Source of the DNA: Bryobacterales bacterium
GTDB lineage: Bacteria; Acidobacteriota; Terriglobia; Bryobacterales; Bryobacteraceae
NCBI GenBank assembly: GCA_019261985.1
Contig: JAFAQY010000137.1
Location: forward strand, 1-34,816
DNA: 34,816 nucleotides
Reading direction: 5' to 3'
The notes beneath the pieces are model-generated. The model searched no databases. It had not been told where the DNA came from and saw only the letters and a list, made by a program, of their open reading frames with translations. Of the stretch, positions 25,028-32,532 are shown piece by piece. Position 1 is the first letter of the stretch. Each line of letters begins with the position of its first letter. The position numbers and the translations under genes are program-made.

Positions 25028-26296
25028 TTACCTCCTGTAAATGACGCCGCCTTTCATCACGAACGCGACTTTTTGAAGCGCGGTGACGTCTTGTAGCGGA
25101 TCGCCCTCGACGGCGATGATATCCGCAAAATATCCTGGCTTCAAGGCCCCGATCTGTCCTTCCCATCCGAGCAGCTTCGCGCCGTTCAGCGTGCCGGCTT
25201 GAATGGCCTGCGCCGGGGTGAACCCGTACTTCACCATCAACACGAATTCGCGGGCCTGGGTGCCGTGCGGAAATGGACCCACATCCGAACCCATGGCGAA
25301 CTGGACTCCGGCCGAGATCTGTTTACGCAATTCTTGCGTCTTCAGCTCGAACATTTTTCGCTCGAACGCGCCTTGTGCAACGGTGGCCGGATGCTCGGCA
25401 AAGTAATCGAAGATCGTTAACGTCGGCACGGCGAAAATTCCCTTCTCACGCATTAGCCGCATGGTTTCCTCGCTCAACTGATTCGCGTGATCGATGGACG
25501 CGACTCCCGCGTGAGCCGCATACAACGCGCCCGGCTCGCCCGTGGCATGCACGGCCACTCGTGTTCCCAGCCGGGCCGTTTCCTCCACGGCGGCGCGTAG
25601 TTGGTCCTCGGTGTACTGATAAGGCGTAAAGAATTTCCCATCGCGCAGTTGATCGCGGCCGGTTTGGTAGATTTTGATGAAGTCCGCGCCTTCTTTGATC
25701 TGCTCGCGGATTACGGCAACCAGTTCCGCCGAGTTATTCGCCGATGTTGCGTTCGGCAGCACATGCTGAGCCGGGTTATAGCCGATGGCGTCTTCGTGCC
25801 CGCCGAGGATATCTATCGCATTCCCACAGATGCGCATACGCGGTCCAGGAATTTTCCCCGCATTGATGGCGTCGCGTACCGCGGTATCGGCCCAGCCCGC
25901 GCCTTCCGTTCCCATGTCGCGCTCGGCGGTGAAGCCTGCCATCAGGTCATCCCTCGCGGCGAGCGTCGCATTTATGGTCCGCTGCGGAACCGATTCCTGC
26001 ACGGTCTGCAAATCTTCGGCGCCCGGATGCAGAAACAGATGCACGTGCGAATCGATCAAACCGGGCAGCAAGGTACGATCTCCCAGATCGATCGTTTCCG
26101 CGCCGGCGGGATGCCGTACGGTCCGGCCCGCCTCGACGATACGCTCGCCTTCGATAAGGACTTCACCAGGACTAACGGTGGTTCCCGCGGCGACATCGAC
26201 CATCCGCGCCGCGCGCACCACGATTGGGTGTGCGGGCTGTGCGTACGAACAAACCAGCGCGCACAAGGCGAGAATTGGTTTGGGATCGATTTTCAA
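25028..26296 (-). CDS. secreted amidohydrolase (imidazolonepropionase-like)
   Basis: 422 residues from a TTG at 26296, chosen because it begins a signal peptide (MKIDPKPILALCALVCSYAQPA). The frame is open to another TTG at 26404, which would bury that signal under 36 residues; neither start has a good ribosome site. Metal-dependent amidohydrolase marks: DSHVHLF after TLLPGLI, Lys in DFIKIYQTG, HATGEPGA, SIDHANQLS and GSDVGPFPHGT, giving the usual HxH, Lys, His, His and Asp ligands. These secreted Acidobacteria proteins are often annotated as prolidase or imidazolonepropionase-like; the true substrate is unknown. Co-transcribed with the esterase downstream. Confidence 0.87.
   Translation of the reverse strand: MKIDPKPILALCALVCSYAQPAHPIVVRAARMVDVAAGTTVSPGEVLIEGERIVEAGRTVRHPAGAETIDLGDRTLLPGLIDSHVHLFLHPGAEDLQTVQESVPQRTINATLAARDDLMAGFTAERDMGTEGAGWADTAVRDAINAGKIPGPRMRICGNAIDILGGHEDAIGYNPAQHVLPNATSANNSAELVAVIREQIKEGADFIKIYQTGRDQLRDGKFFTPYQYTEDQLRAAVEETARLGTRVAVHATGEPGALYAAHAGVASIDHANQLSEETMRLMREKGIFAVPTLTIFDYFAEHPATVAQGAFERKMFELKTQELRKQISAGVQFAMGSDVGPFPHGTQAREFVLMVKYGFTPAQAIQAGTLNGAKLLGWEGQIGALKPGYFADIIAVEGDPLQDVTALQKVAFVMKGGVIYRR
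25031..25036 (-). promoter_or_regulatory. ribosome site of the esterase inside the amidohydrolase gene
   Basis: AGGAGG forms the final two Arg codons of the amidohydrolase just before its TAA, nine bases before the esterase ATG at 25021. This arrangement couples translation of the two genes. Confidence 0.75.
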
Positions 26297-26486
26297 CTCT
26301 TTTACGATACACGCTGGCGCGGAGGCCAAGGCAAGCGCGGGCCCCGCGTGCGGCGGGCTGGAGCGGAGCCGGGGCGTTATACTGAAATCGGCCTGAGGCC
26401 GCAAAAGGCGCGAGGTCGCCTGAAACCGAGCACGGCAAAAGCCCGCGCCTTCCGTTTTGCGGCCGTCTTTAACGTAGGAGGGCCAA

Positions 26487-27293
26487 ATGGAAATCGAACG
26501 CGACCCTTTCTTGGCGAAGCTAGGCGGCGAAGCAGCCGTCGCCGAAATGGATTCCGATGCTAAGGCAGATGCTCTCGAATCCTACCTTATGGAGCAGCTA
26601 AACCAAAGCGCTGCCGGAAAAACATTTCCCACCATGGCCGAGCTGGAAGCACAGATCGAGACACGCCCGTTCCGGCGCGGCGTCGGAGACCAGTTTGTCT
26701 CCACGCACGGCAATGTAAAACGCCTGCCTCGCATGCCTGCGCAGCCAACACTGGCCGATTTTTTCAAACTGCGCTTCAACGCAACCGCCAATCACGTGCT
26801 TCAAAGCGCCAACTTAGCGCAGAAGAACGGGATGAGCGAGGAAGTCATTCTCGCGTGCCTCTTGCATGACACGGTGATGGCGCTGATTAAGGCCGATCAC
26901 GGCTGGTGGGGCGCTCAGATTTACGAGCCGTACGTCTCTGAAAAGGTCGCCTTCGCGATCCGGCATCATCAAACGCTGCGCTTTTATGAAGACCCCGAGC
27001 ACGGCTACAAGTATCCCGTGCTATACAAGCAACTGTTCGGCGAGGATTTCAAGCCCGAGCCATACATTGACGCGAACTACCAATTCGTGCGCAATCACAA
27101 GTGGTATTTGGAAGCGCGGCTGGTAACAATCAACGACCTGTATTCGTTCGAACCGGGCGTGAACCCGCAGTTAGAGCAGTTCAGCGACATCATCGGCCGT
27201 CATTTCAAGCAGCCCAAGGAAGGGCTCGGGTTCGATGGGAGCCCGGTGGCGCACATGTGGCGATCGATGATTAATCCAGATCGCCCGCTGTAG
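26487..27293 (+). CDS. HD-domain metal-dependent hydrolase-like protein
   Basis: 268 residues. AGGAGG (26477-26482) precedes the ATG by four bases. The central HD-type region has His103 (ANHVLQSANL), the His127-Asp128 doublet in LACLLHDTV, His160/161 in AIRHHQTLRF, and a later Asp217 in VTINDLYSF. These fit an HD phosphohydrolase metal site. Substrates in this broad family range from nucleotides to inositol and phosphonate compounds, so the reaction is unassigned. No signal peptide. The last 93 bp of the gene plus about 60 bp downstream recur in diverged form at 28135-28279. It stands divergent from the amidohydrolase operon. Confidence 0.8.
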   Translation: MEIERDPFLAKLGGEAAVAEMDSDAKADALESYLMEQLNQSAAGKTFPTMAELEAQIETRPFRRGVGDQFVSTHGNVKRLPRMPAQPTLADFFKLRFNATANHVLQSANLAQKNGMSEEVILACLLHDTVMALIKADHGWWGAQIYEPYVSEKVAFAIRHHQTLRFYEDPEHGYKYPVLYKQLFGEDFKPEPYIDANYQFVRNHKWYLEARLVTINDLYSFEPGVNPQLEQFSDIIGRHFKQPKEGLGFDGSPVAHMWRSMINPDRPL

Positions 27294-27354
27294 CAGGAAG
27301 CATGTGGCCTGGAAGACCGGATCGCGTTCGGTCTCCAGAAATCGTTGACGAAAG
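27201..27354 (+). repeat. segment duplication, copy 1 (3' end of the HD gene)
   Basis: Covers the last 31 codons of the HD gene and about 60 bp beyond. It matches 28135-28279, with about 85-90 % identity by eye in the coding part and lower identity, with gaps, in the downstream part. Confidence 0.75.
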
Positions 27355-27490
27355 CGAGCGGCAGTGACTGGAGCCTCCGCGCCCGACTATCCAGCGGTAG
27401 ACGCGTTTATCACCAGCCTCACGATTCAAATGGCGCGCGTGCGAGCAATGGCCACCGCACCCAAGCGGCATGAACAAGTGGCCGGAGGGA

Positions 27491-27768
27491 TTAACGCCAG
27501 TCCTGAGCGCCGTGCCAGATACGGAGAATGTGAACACATCCGAGTGCAGCCGGTAAATCACGATGTAGGGCGATTTGGAAACCACGAGTTCCCGCGTTCC
27601 CTCTTCGGTGCCAGGTCTGCCGATGTGCGGATGTCTTCGCAAGCTTTGAATAGAGTCGTAAATGTGGCGGCACACCCGGTTTGCGGTGGCGACATTGCGC
27701 TGCTGTTCGATGCGATGGGAAATGCTTTTGAGATCATTGAGGGCGGGATGCGTCCAGCGTATCCGCAT
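27491..27768 (-). pseudogene. ParE/RelE-type toxin gene with a frameshift
   Basis: The first part reads MRIRWTHPALNDLKSISHRI, then RHPHIGRPGTEEGTREL and SPYIVIYRLHSD, all typical of ParE. After codon Asp (near 27545) the toxin's normal C-terminus, VHILRIWHGAQDWR and a TAA at 27491, continues in another frame. A one-base loss or two-base gain explains it. In the unshifted frame translation runs on to 27271 with unrelated sequence. The ATG overlaps the antitoxin stop (TGATG). The core that mimics an mRNA-interferase or gyrase-poison fold is intact up to the shift, so activity is probably lost. A sequencing error or a programmed shift has not been excluded. Confidence 0.82.
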
Positions 27769-27992
27769 CAGGAGCGTTCCCGCTCCTCCAGCCACAAACG
27801 CACTTCCTCATCGTCGATAAGCTCACCCCGGTCGGCGGCGGCAATGCCCTCGCGGACGGCGGCACGGAACTGCTCATCCCCTTCGAGCAGGCGCAAGGCG
27901 GCATCCTTCACCAGGCGTTCCGGGTCTGTACCTGCGTGAGTGGCGATTTGGGAAAGCCGCTGTAGCTGCTCGGGCGTGAAATGTACTTCCAT
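27768..27992 (-). CDS. ParD-like antitoxin
   Basis: 74 residues. The N-terminal helical part (FTPEQLQRLSQIATHAGTDPERLVKDAALRLL) resembles a ribbon-helix-helix or related DNA-binding segment. The C-terminal AAVREGIAAADRGELIDDEEV matches the toxin-binding tail of ParD-type antitoxins. It would bind and neutralise the ParE toxin and repress its own promoter. GAAGG lies just upstream of the ATG. The stop and toxin start overlap by one base. The pair lies between two diverged copies of a segment of the HD gene. Confidence 0.85.
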   Translation of the reverse strand: MEVHFTPEQLQRLSQIATHAGTDPERLVKDAALRLLEGDEQFRAAVREGIAAADRGELIDDEEVRLWLEERERS

Positions 27993-28406
27993 TTGCCTTC
28001 AGGGTAAGGATTAGGCGGGTCTTCTGTCAACGGGACGGGCGCGGCTGCGCGGGTCCGGGGCTACTTTTCCCTTTGCGGCAATGCGTTGCGGCGGTTTGTC
28101 CGGCGATCGCCGGAAGAGGTCGATCGCGATGCAGCATTTCAAGCAGCCCAGGGAAGCGCTCGGGTTCGATAGAAGTCCCGTGGCGCACATGTCGGCGGTC
28201 GATCATTAATCCAGATCGCCCCTGTAGCACGAGACATCGGCCGGAAGATGATCCGTCTCCAGAATCGTTGGCCAAAGTAACCACCGGGAGAATTCAGAAG
28301 GCAAACTGAAACTCATGTGCGGGTCGCATATTACCCTCGGACAATAATCTCGGATTTTTCTGTATTCAAATAGCTGCACTCACAATTTAATATCGGGATC
28401 TGGTGT
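27993..28406. other. gene-free stretch with a decayed segment copy
   Basis: 414 bp without a supported gene. It contains upstream sequence of the antitoxin (a TTGACA on the minus strand at 28025-28030), a GC-rich patch with the palindrome CCGGCGATCGCCGG near 28100, the degenerate copy of the HD-gene end (28135-28279), and an AT-rich leader for the glycosyltransferase gene (about 28330-28400). Confidence 0.55.
28135..28279 (+). repeat. segment duplication, copy 2 (decayed end of the HD gene)
   Basis: Begins CATTTCAAGCAGCCCA, exactly as 27201, and keeps ATTAATCCAGATCGCC and TCTCCAG. A one-base gain and a one-base loss shift the former frame. There is no longer any coding function. Confidence 0.75.
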
Positions 28407-29924
28407 ATGCGTACTGCCGCTATTGCTGACTGTCCCAGAGTATTGAACCGTATCACAATATGGGTCAATGCGGCGATTACAGCCGCACTTACGCTCCTGT
28501 CTGTGTTTCTGATGATTCGTCAGATGCCGGGTGAACTCACTTGGGACGAGGCTGATTACTCCCTTGCAATGTCTTCAACATGGCGGCATTTATGGAGCTC
28601 TGCTTCCTATCCAAGGCATTTCCATGGGCCGCTGATGATCTATCTGGATAAGCTCGGAAATGCTTTGCCCGCTTCCTTTGGTCCGATCGAAATGCGTCTG
28701 CGTTTTCCCGAAGCCGTGATGGGCTCACTCGCCATTGGAATGCTTTACCTAATGCTGGCGCATTTTCTGCATGTTTCAAGAACGGCCGCGCTCATGGGAT
28801 CGGCACTTCTCTTGTTTAGCGTGATACGGCTTCAGGAGACTCCTATAATAGGGCCGCACCACCTCACTCTATTGTGGACCATCCTTCTCATTGGAATTGG
28901 ATTTAATCACGACATTACAAGCATCCTAAGCATCGTTGCGCTCGGGCTTGTATTGGGGTTGGCGTTTGTGACGATGACGTATGCCATACCGCTCTCGCTG
29001 TGCCTGGCTCTGTCCGCAATGGCTGTCAGAACTAATTTGATCGTCCTAAAGTTGCGCGATCTTGGACAAGTTCTGAGGAGAGTTTTACCGCGTATGATCG
29101 CGGTGTGCGCCATAGCGATAACCGCGGAACTGATTCTGTGGCCCCCTGGATTACTTAAGGGGCGTGTGTTGAAAGATTTTATTGCCTTGGCGCGTTACGG
29201 CGATTTTGCGTTAGCGTTCAGGGGAGTATGGGTGGAACGAGCGCCACACATGGCCTACGCCTATTGGCTTGCTACGCTGGACGCTCCCATTCTGCTGTCT
29301 TCGATCGGTTGCGTGGGCCTGTTTGTGTGGAATTTTATGAGAGCCGGTCTAAAGCCTCGAACGATCTACGTTATTTCCTGGGCCGCGGTGATCAGCGGAA
29401 TAACACTCGCTGCGCACATCGCCGGACCGCGGAATGCGCTCATAGCAATCGGAGTAATTTGCGCTGCCGTCGCCGTAATCTTCGACGATATCCCGAATGC
29501 TCCTTTGAAGAAGTCGGTTGCCGCGGCGGTTATCGCCCTGTCGGCGGCCAATATGGCTTGGAGCTCAATCAAGGCGCAATACATCCCGCAGGTCGCTACC
29601 GCTGGGTACAAGCTATTCTTATCGGAGCACCGCAATTTATTGAAAGAACCCGCCGCGGCCGTCGTCAACGGCAGCCCGATTCTGCGGTTTTACGCGGGAC
29701 AACTAAACACCAAGATCGCCTGGCATTTAACTGAGGTGCCACGGTCGGCATCGGCAGACGAACGTTGGCCGCAAGACGCAAAATACGGATTGATTGTCGA
29801 ACCAGCTTATCTTTATATGCCGTCCGATCGACCTGTTCGCCGGATTATCGTCGACAAATGGAAATTAGTGTGGTCGTTCAAGCAAGCCCGGTCGTGGGGG
29901 CTTCGGTTTTACGAACGCCAGTGA
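28407..29924 (+). CDS. GT-C type membrane glycosyltransferase (ArnT/PMT-like)
   Basis: 505 residues, with about ten hydrophobic helices from residue 15 to about 390 and a soluble C-terminal domain. The first outer loop holds WDEADY (46-51), the acidic motif typical of GT39/GT83 enzymes that use polyprenyl-phosphate sugars. Such enzymes transfer a sugar to protein, lipid A or a glycan on the periplasmic face; acceptor and donor are unknown. Base composition looks less GC-rich than its neighbours, and it lies beside a toxin-antitoxin remnant and a duplicated segment, which suggests acquisition (not computed). No strong ribosome site is visible. It stands alone. Confidence 0.78.
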   Translation: MRTAAIADCPRVLNRITIWVNAAITAALTLLSVFLMIRQMPGELTWDEADYSLAMSSTWRHLWSSASYPRHFHGPLMIYLDKLGNALPASFGPIEMRLRFPEAVMGSLAIGMLYLMLAHFLHVSRTAALMGSALLLFSVIRLQETPIIGPHHLTLLWTILLIGIGFNHDITSILSIVALGLVLGLAFVTMTYAIPLSLCLALSAMAVRTNLIVLKLRDLGQVLRRVLPRMIAVCAIAITAELILWPPGLLKGRVLKDFIALARYGDFALAFRGVWVERAPHMAYAYWLATLDAPILLSSIGCVGLFVWNFMRAGLKPRTIYVISWAAVISGITLAAHIAGPRNALIAIGVICAAVAVIFDDIPNAPLKKSVAAAVIALSAANMAWSSIKAQYIPQVATAGYKLFLSEHRNLLKEPAAAVVNGSPILRFYAGQLNTKIAWHLTEVPRSASADERWPQDAKYGLIVEPAYLYMPSDRPVRRIIVDKWKLVWSFKQARSWGLRFYERQ

Positions 29925-30126
29925 AATTGTGAGGCGTTTGCGAGGTGGTGTGGCAGCCGCAGCCGGTAATAACTACTCTTCATTCAAACGGGCGGGCACG
30001 TGTATCATTAGATACTGCAACAGGGATTCTGCGAGCGCCACTGGGCCGGCACGGCCTCGCTGAATTCAAAGCTCACTGGCCGCGGCAGCCTGCGTGTGTG
30101 CCTCGAGTTTCTGTGGGAAGGAGCGC

Positions 30127-30888
30127 ATGATTCGAATACTTACGACCATCCTGATCGTGGCCGCCGCGGCCAATGCGCAATGGGACCCGTATCCGTGGAA
30201 AAGAGTCCCGCGCACCGCCGACGGAAAGGTGGATTTGAAGGCGCCACCTCAGCGCACGCCTTATGGCAAGATCGATCTGTCCGGGTTCTGGATGCCCGAA
30301 AATCCGACCAAGTATCTGCTGAACCTCGCTGCCGATATGAAGGAGTCGGAGATCCCGCTGAAGCCCTGGGCGCGCGATCTGTATAACCAGCGCATCGCCA
30401 ACAACGGCAAGGATCACCCGGGCGTGTCTTGCCTGCCATCCGGGATTCCGGAAAAGGACAACATTCCGGACGGCTTGAAGTTGGTTCAAACGGAAGATCT
30501 CACATTGCTGCTACACGAATCGCGCACGATTTACCGGCAGATTTTCACGGACGGACGGCCGTTGCCCAAGAATCCACAGCCGACATGGATGGGCTACTCG
30601 ATCGGGCATTGGGAAGGCGATACATTTGTCGTCGAAACGATCGGGCAAAACGGCAAAACCTGGCTGGACATGAAGGGGCTTCCAGGAACGGAATCGCTGC
30701 ATATAACGGAGCATTTCACCCGCCCTCGCATCGGACACATGGATGTCGACGTCACGATCGACGATCCGGAGGCATACACAAAATCCTGGAAAGTGAATAT
30801 GCCTTGGCGCCTGCTGCCGGACGCCGAGCTAATCGAGAGCATCTGTGAAGAGAACAACCGCGATCCGTCGCACATGGTTGGTAAATAG
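30127..30888 (+). CDS. secreted acidobacterial protein of unknown function
   Basis: 253 residues. The ATG at 30127 has GGAAGGAGCGC just upstream; the earlier in-frame ATG at 30094 would spoil the signal peptide (MIRILTTILIVAAAANA). Mature sequence blocks are KIDLSGFWMPENP, PLKPWARDLYNQR, NGKDHPGVSCLPSGIP, QIFTDGRPLPKNPQPTWMGY, SIGHWEGDTFVVETIGQNGKTWLD and DVTIDDPEAYTKSW. This is a repeatedly seen family in Solibacter-like genomes, as I recall, with no assigned reaction. It is probably a periplasmic beta-rich protein. No operon partner. Confidence 0.78.
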   Translation: MIRILTTILIVAAAANAQWDPYPWKRVPRTADGKVDLKAPPQRTPYGKIDLSGFWMPENPTKYLLNLAADMKESEIPLKPWARDLYNQRIANNGKDHPGVSCLPSGIPEKDNIPDGLKLVQTEDLTLLLHESRTIYRQIFTDGRPLPKNPQPTWMGYSIGHWEGDTFVVETIGQNGKTWLDMKGLPGTESLHITEHFTRPRIGHMDVDVTIDDPEAYTKSWKVNMPWRLLPDAELIESICEENNRDPSHMVGK

Positions 30889-30915
30889 CGCCGCTTTAGC
30901 AAATGCGGCTGGTTC

Positions 30916-30956
30916 GGTAGGGCAGGCTTCAGTCTGCGGCGGGTTTCAACCCGCCC
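30916..30956 (+). repeat. double-hairpin intergenic repeat, copy B
   Basis: GGTAGGGCAGG lead-in, hairpin GCAGGCT-TC-AGTCTGC (one G-U pair), then perfect hairpin GGCGGGTT-TC-AACCCGCC. It lies exactly at the 5' break of the reductase remnant. Confidence 0.78.
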
Positions 30957-30965
30957 ATCACGTCC

Positions 30966-31241
30966 GTGATCATAAGCAACGACGCTGTCGCCGTGGTGAC
31001 CGAATTACGCGCAAAGCCGGGTAAGGATATTGCACTGTTCGGAGGCGGCGAGCTGTTTCGAAGTTTGCTGCACGCCGGCCTAGTGGGTCGCGTCGAGGTC
31101 TCGTTGATTCCCGTTCTCCTTGGCGGCGGCATTCCGCTGCTCCCGCCGCCCGCATCGGGGGCGAACCTTCGGCTTCGAAAACAACGGGTGTATGAGAAGA
31201 CGGGCACGATCGGGCTTGAGTACGATATTGTTCGAGTCTGA
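30966..31241 (+). pseudogene. 5'-truncated RibD-C/dihydrofolate-reductase-like gene
   Basis: 91 residues matching only the C-terminal half of the RibD-C family (full proteins about 180): DAVAVVTELRAKPGKDIALF, GGGELFRSLL, GLVGRVEVSLIPVLLGGGIP and GTIGLEYDIV. The N-terminal half, which carries the start and part of the nucleotide-binding fold, is absent. In-frame family-like sequence (ITSVIISND) begins right after intergenic repeat copy B. A GTG at 30966 could start a short peptide, but it would not be a functional reductase. Likely a deletion remnant. Confidence 0.75.
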
Positions 31242-31272
31242 TGGGCTTGTGGCGGTGTGCAATTAAGTACTT

Positions 31273-32449
31273 TTATTTCGGGCTCATCAGGCGGCCGATG
31301 AAGAGAATCGTTCCGCTATGCACGTCGCGAATTACGAACATAAACGGGTGATCTGCGCGAAACACGAGGGGCGGCCGTGGGACTAGCACTGCCGCCATCG
31401 TAACCGCGATCCCGGTCGCGGCCGCGGCCTCTGTTCCCTGTTCCGTAACATCCACGAAAGCCTTGTGAACCACCTCTCCAACCTGCAAGCCTCCTTTCGC
31501 GCTGATACCTGAAAAGTCGGCGCGCCCGGTGAAAGCGGTTGGCATTCCCATCGTGGAGAGCGTTTTGCCGAGCGAAAAATCGGACTCCGCGCGGAACTTT
31601 GGAATGCTGACCTGTACTTCGCGGTCTGAGAGATTGCCGAGCCATCCAGTCAGGCTATCGTTCGTTAACGTTTTCTCGAGATCGGGAAGGCCCTGTACAT
31701 TTTTCGGAAGCAGGACGTCGAAGGCGATGCCGGTCCCCGCGTAACGCATTTCGAGAATCTGGGCGAGCGGTGTTTCGGCGTAACCGAAATGCGATGTCTG
31801 GTTCATAAAGTTCGCTTGCGTGGTCGCGCCACTGTGCGAAGTGAACGGGGCGGCCTGAGTCCTGGAAGTAATAAACGGGGATTGCCATGCGCCATAGAAA
31901 TAAATGGCACTGGTGAGAACCAGGCGAGTCTGGGAATCCAGCGATCCCGACGCAAACAGATCTTTGATCTTTTGCTTCGTGTGGTCTTCCGTCCACTTAT
32001 TGATCAGCGACCGCGCAGCCTCGGGGTTCACGGCAAAATCGACCAGCACAGGCGCGGCTTCGTAGTTTGCCGCCAGTGTTTTCTCATAGGACGGTTCCAG
32101 GGGAAAACCCTTCTGCACCCAGACGCCATTGGCTGTGTGCAACTCATTCCCTCCGTTGTTCGCCGTTTTAGAAAGTTCGTGAAGCAGCGCTCGCATGGAC
32201 GCGTCATACGCAGGGTCCGTCCTGAAGATGCAGAACGGAGCGGATCTCTTGCGCCGTCTGGCCGCGCGAGCCGGCGAGCAGCATGGAAAGCGCGGTGGCG
32301 ATGTTGAAAGGCGACAGGATCAGGTTTTCGTTGCCTCGCGCCAGTTGTTTGTACGACTCAGTGGTGAACGTGTTCATGGCGGGTGCTACCTGCGAATCCG
32401 CGGCCGGGAGCGCGGCCGCAAACACGATAGGAAGAACAAGTCGTCTCAT
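31273..32449 (-). pseudogene. serpin (serine-protease inhibitor) with a frameshift
   Basis: The start at 32449 has AGAGGT upstream and a signal peptide (MRRLVLPIVFAAALPAADS), then serpin sequence SYKQLARGNENLILSPFNIA and LAGSRGQTAQEIRSVLHLQD. Near 32217 the frame shifts; the rest (RALLHELSKTANNGGNELHT to FIGRLMSPK) is in another frame down to 31273. Removing one G restores QDDPAYDASM. The reactive-loop hinge GTEAAAATG has the small residues of inhibitory serpins, and the loop continues IAVTMAAVLVPRPP before FRADHPFMFVIRD, suggesting an Ala/Val-type (elastase-like) target. Apart from the shift it is complete. It lies 83 bp downstream of the permease on the same strand. Confidence 0.85.
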
Positions 32450-32532
32450 GGTACCTCTGTTCCCATAATGTCGCGAGCCGGAGAACCTTTTCGGGAAATT
32501 GCAACTTCGGGGGGCGCGTTTGTCGCGAGTCA

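Noticed and set aside
25601-26563. 320-codon frame opposite the amidohydrolase and overlapping the HD gene start
   Set aside because: It conflicts with two supported genes and shows no domain.
27271-27490. C-terminal extension of the toxin frame
   Set aside because: It runs past the toxin's own stop in the other frame and into the HD gene; ParE toxins end near residue 95.
28001-28030. TTGACA-18-TACCCT promoter for the antitoxin
   Set aside because: The -10 is poor, and the implied start point would remove the GAAGG ribosome site, so it was not listed.
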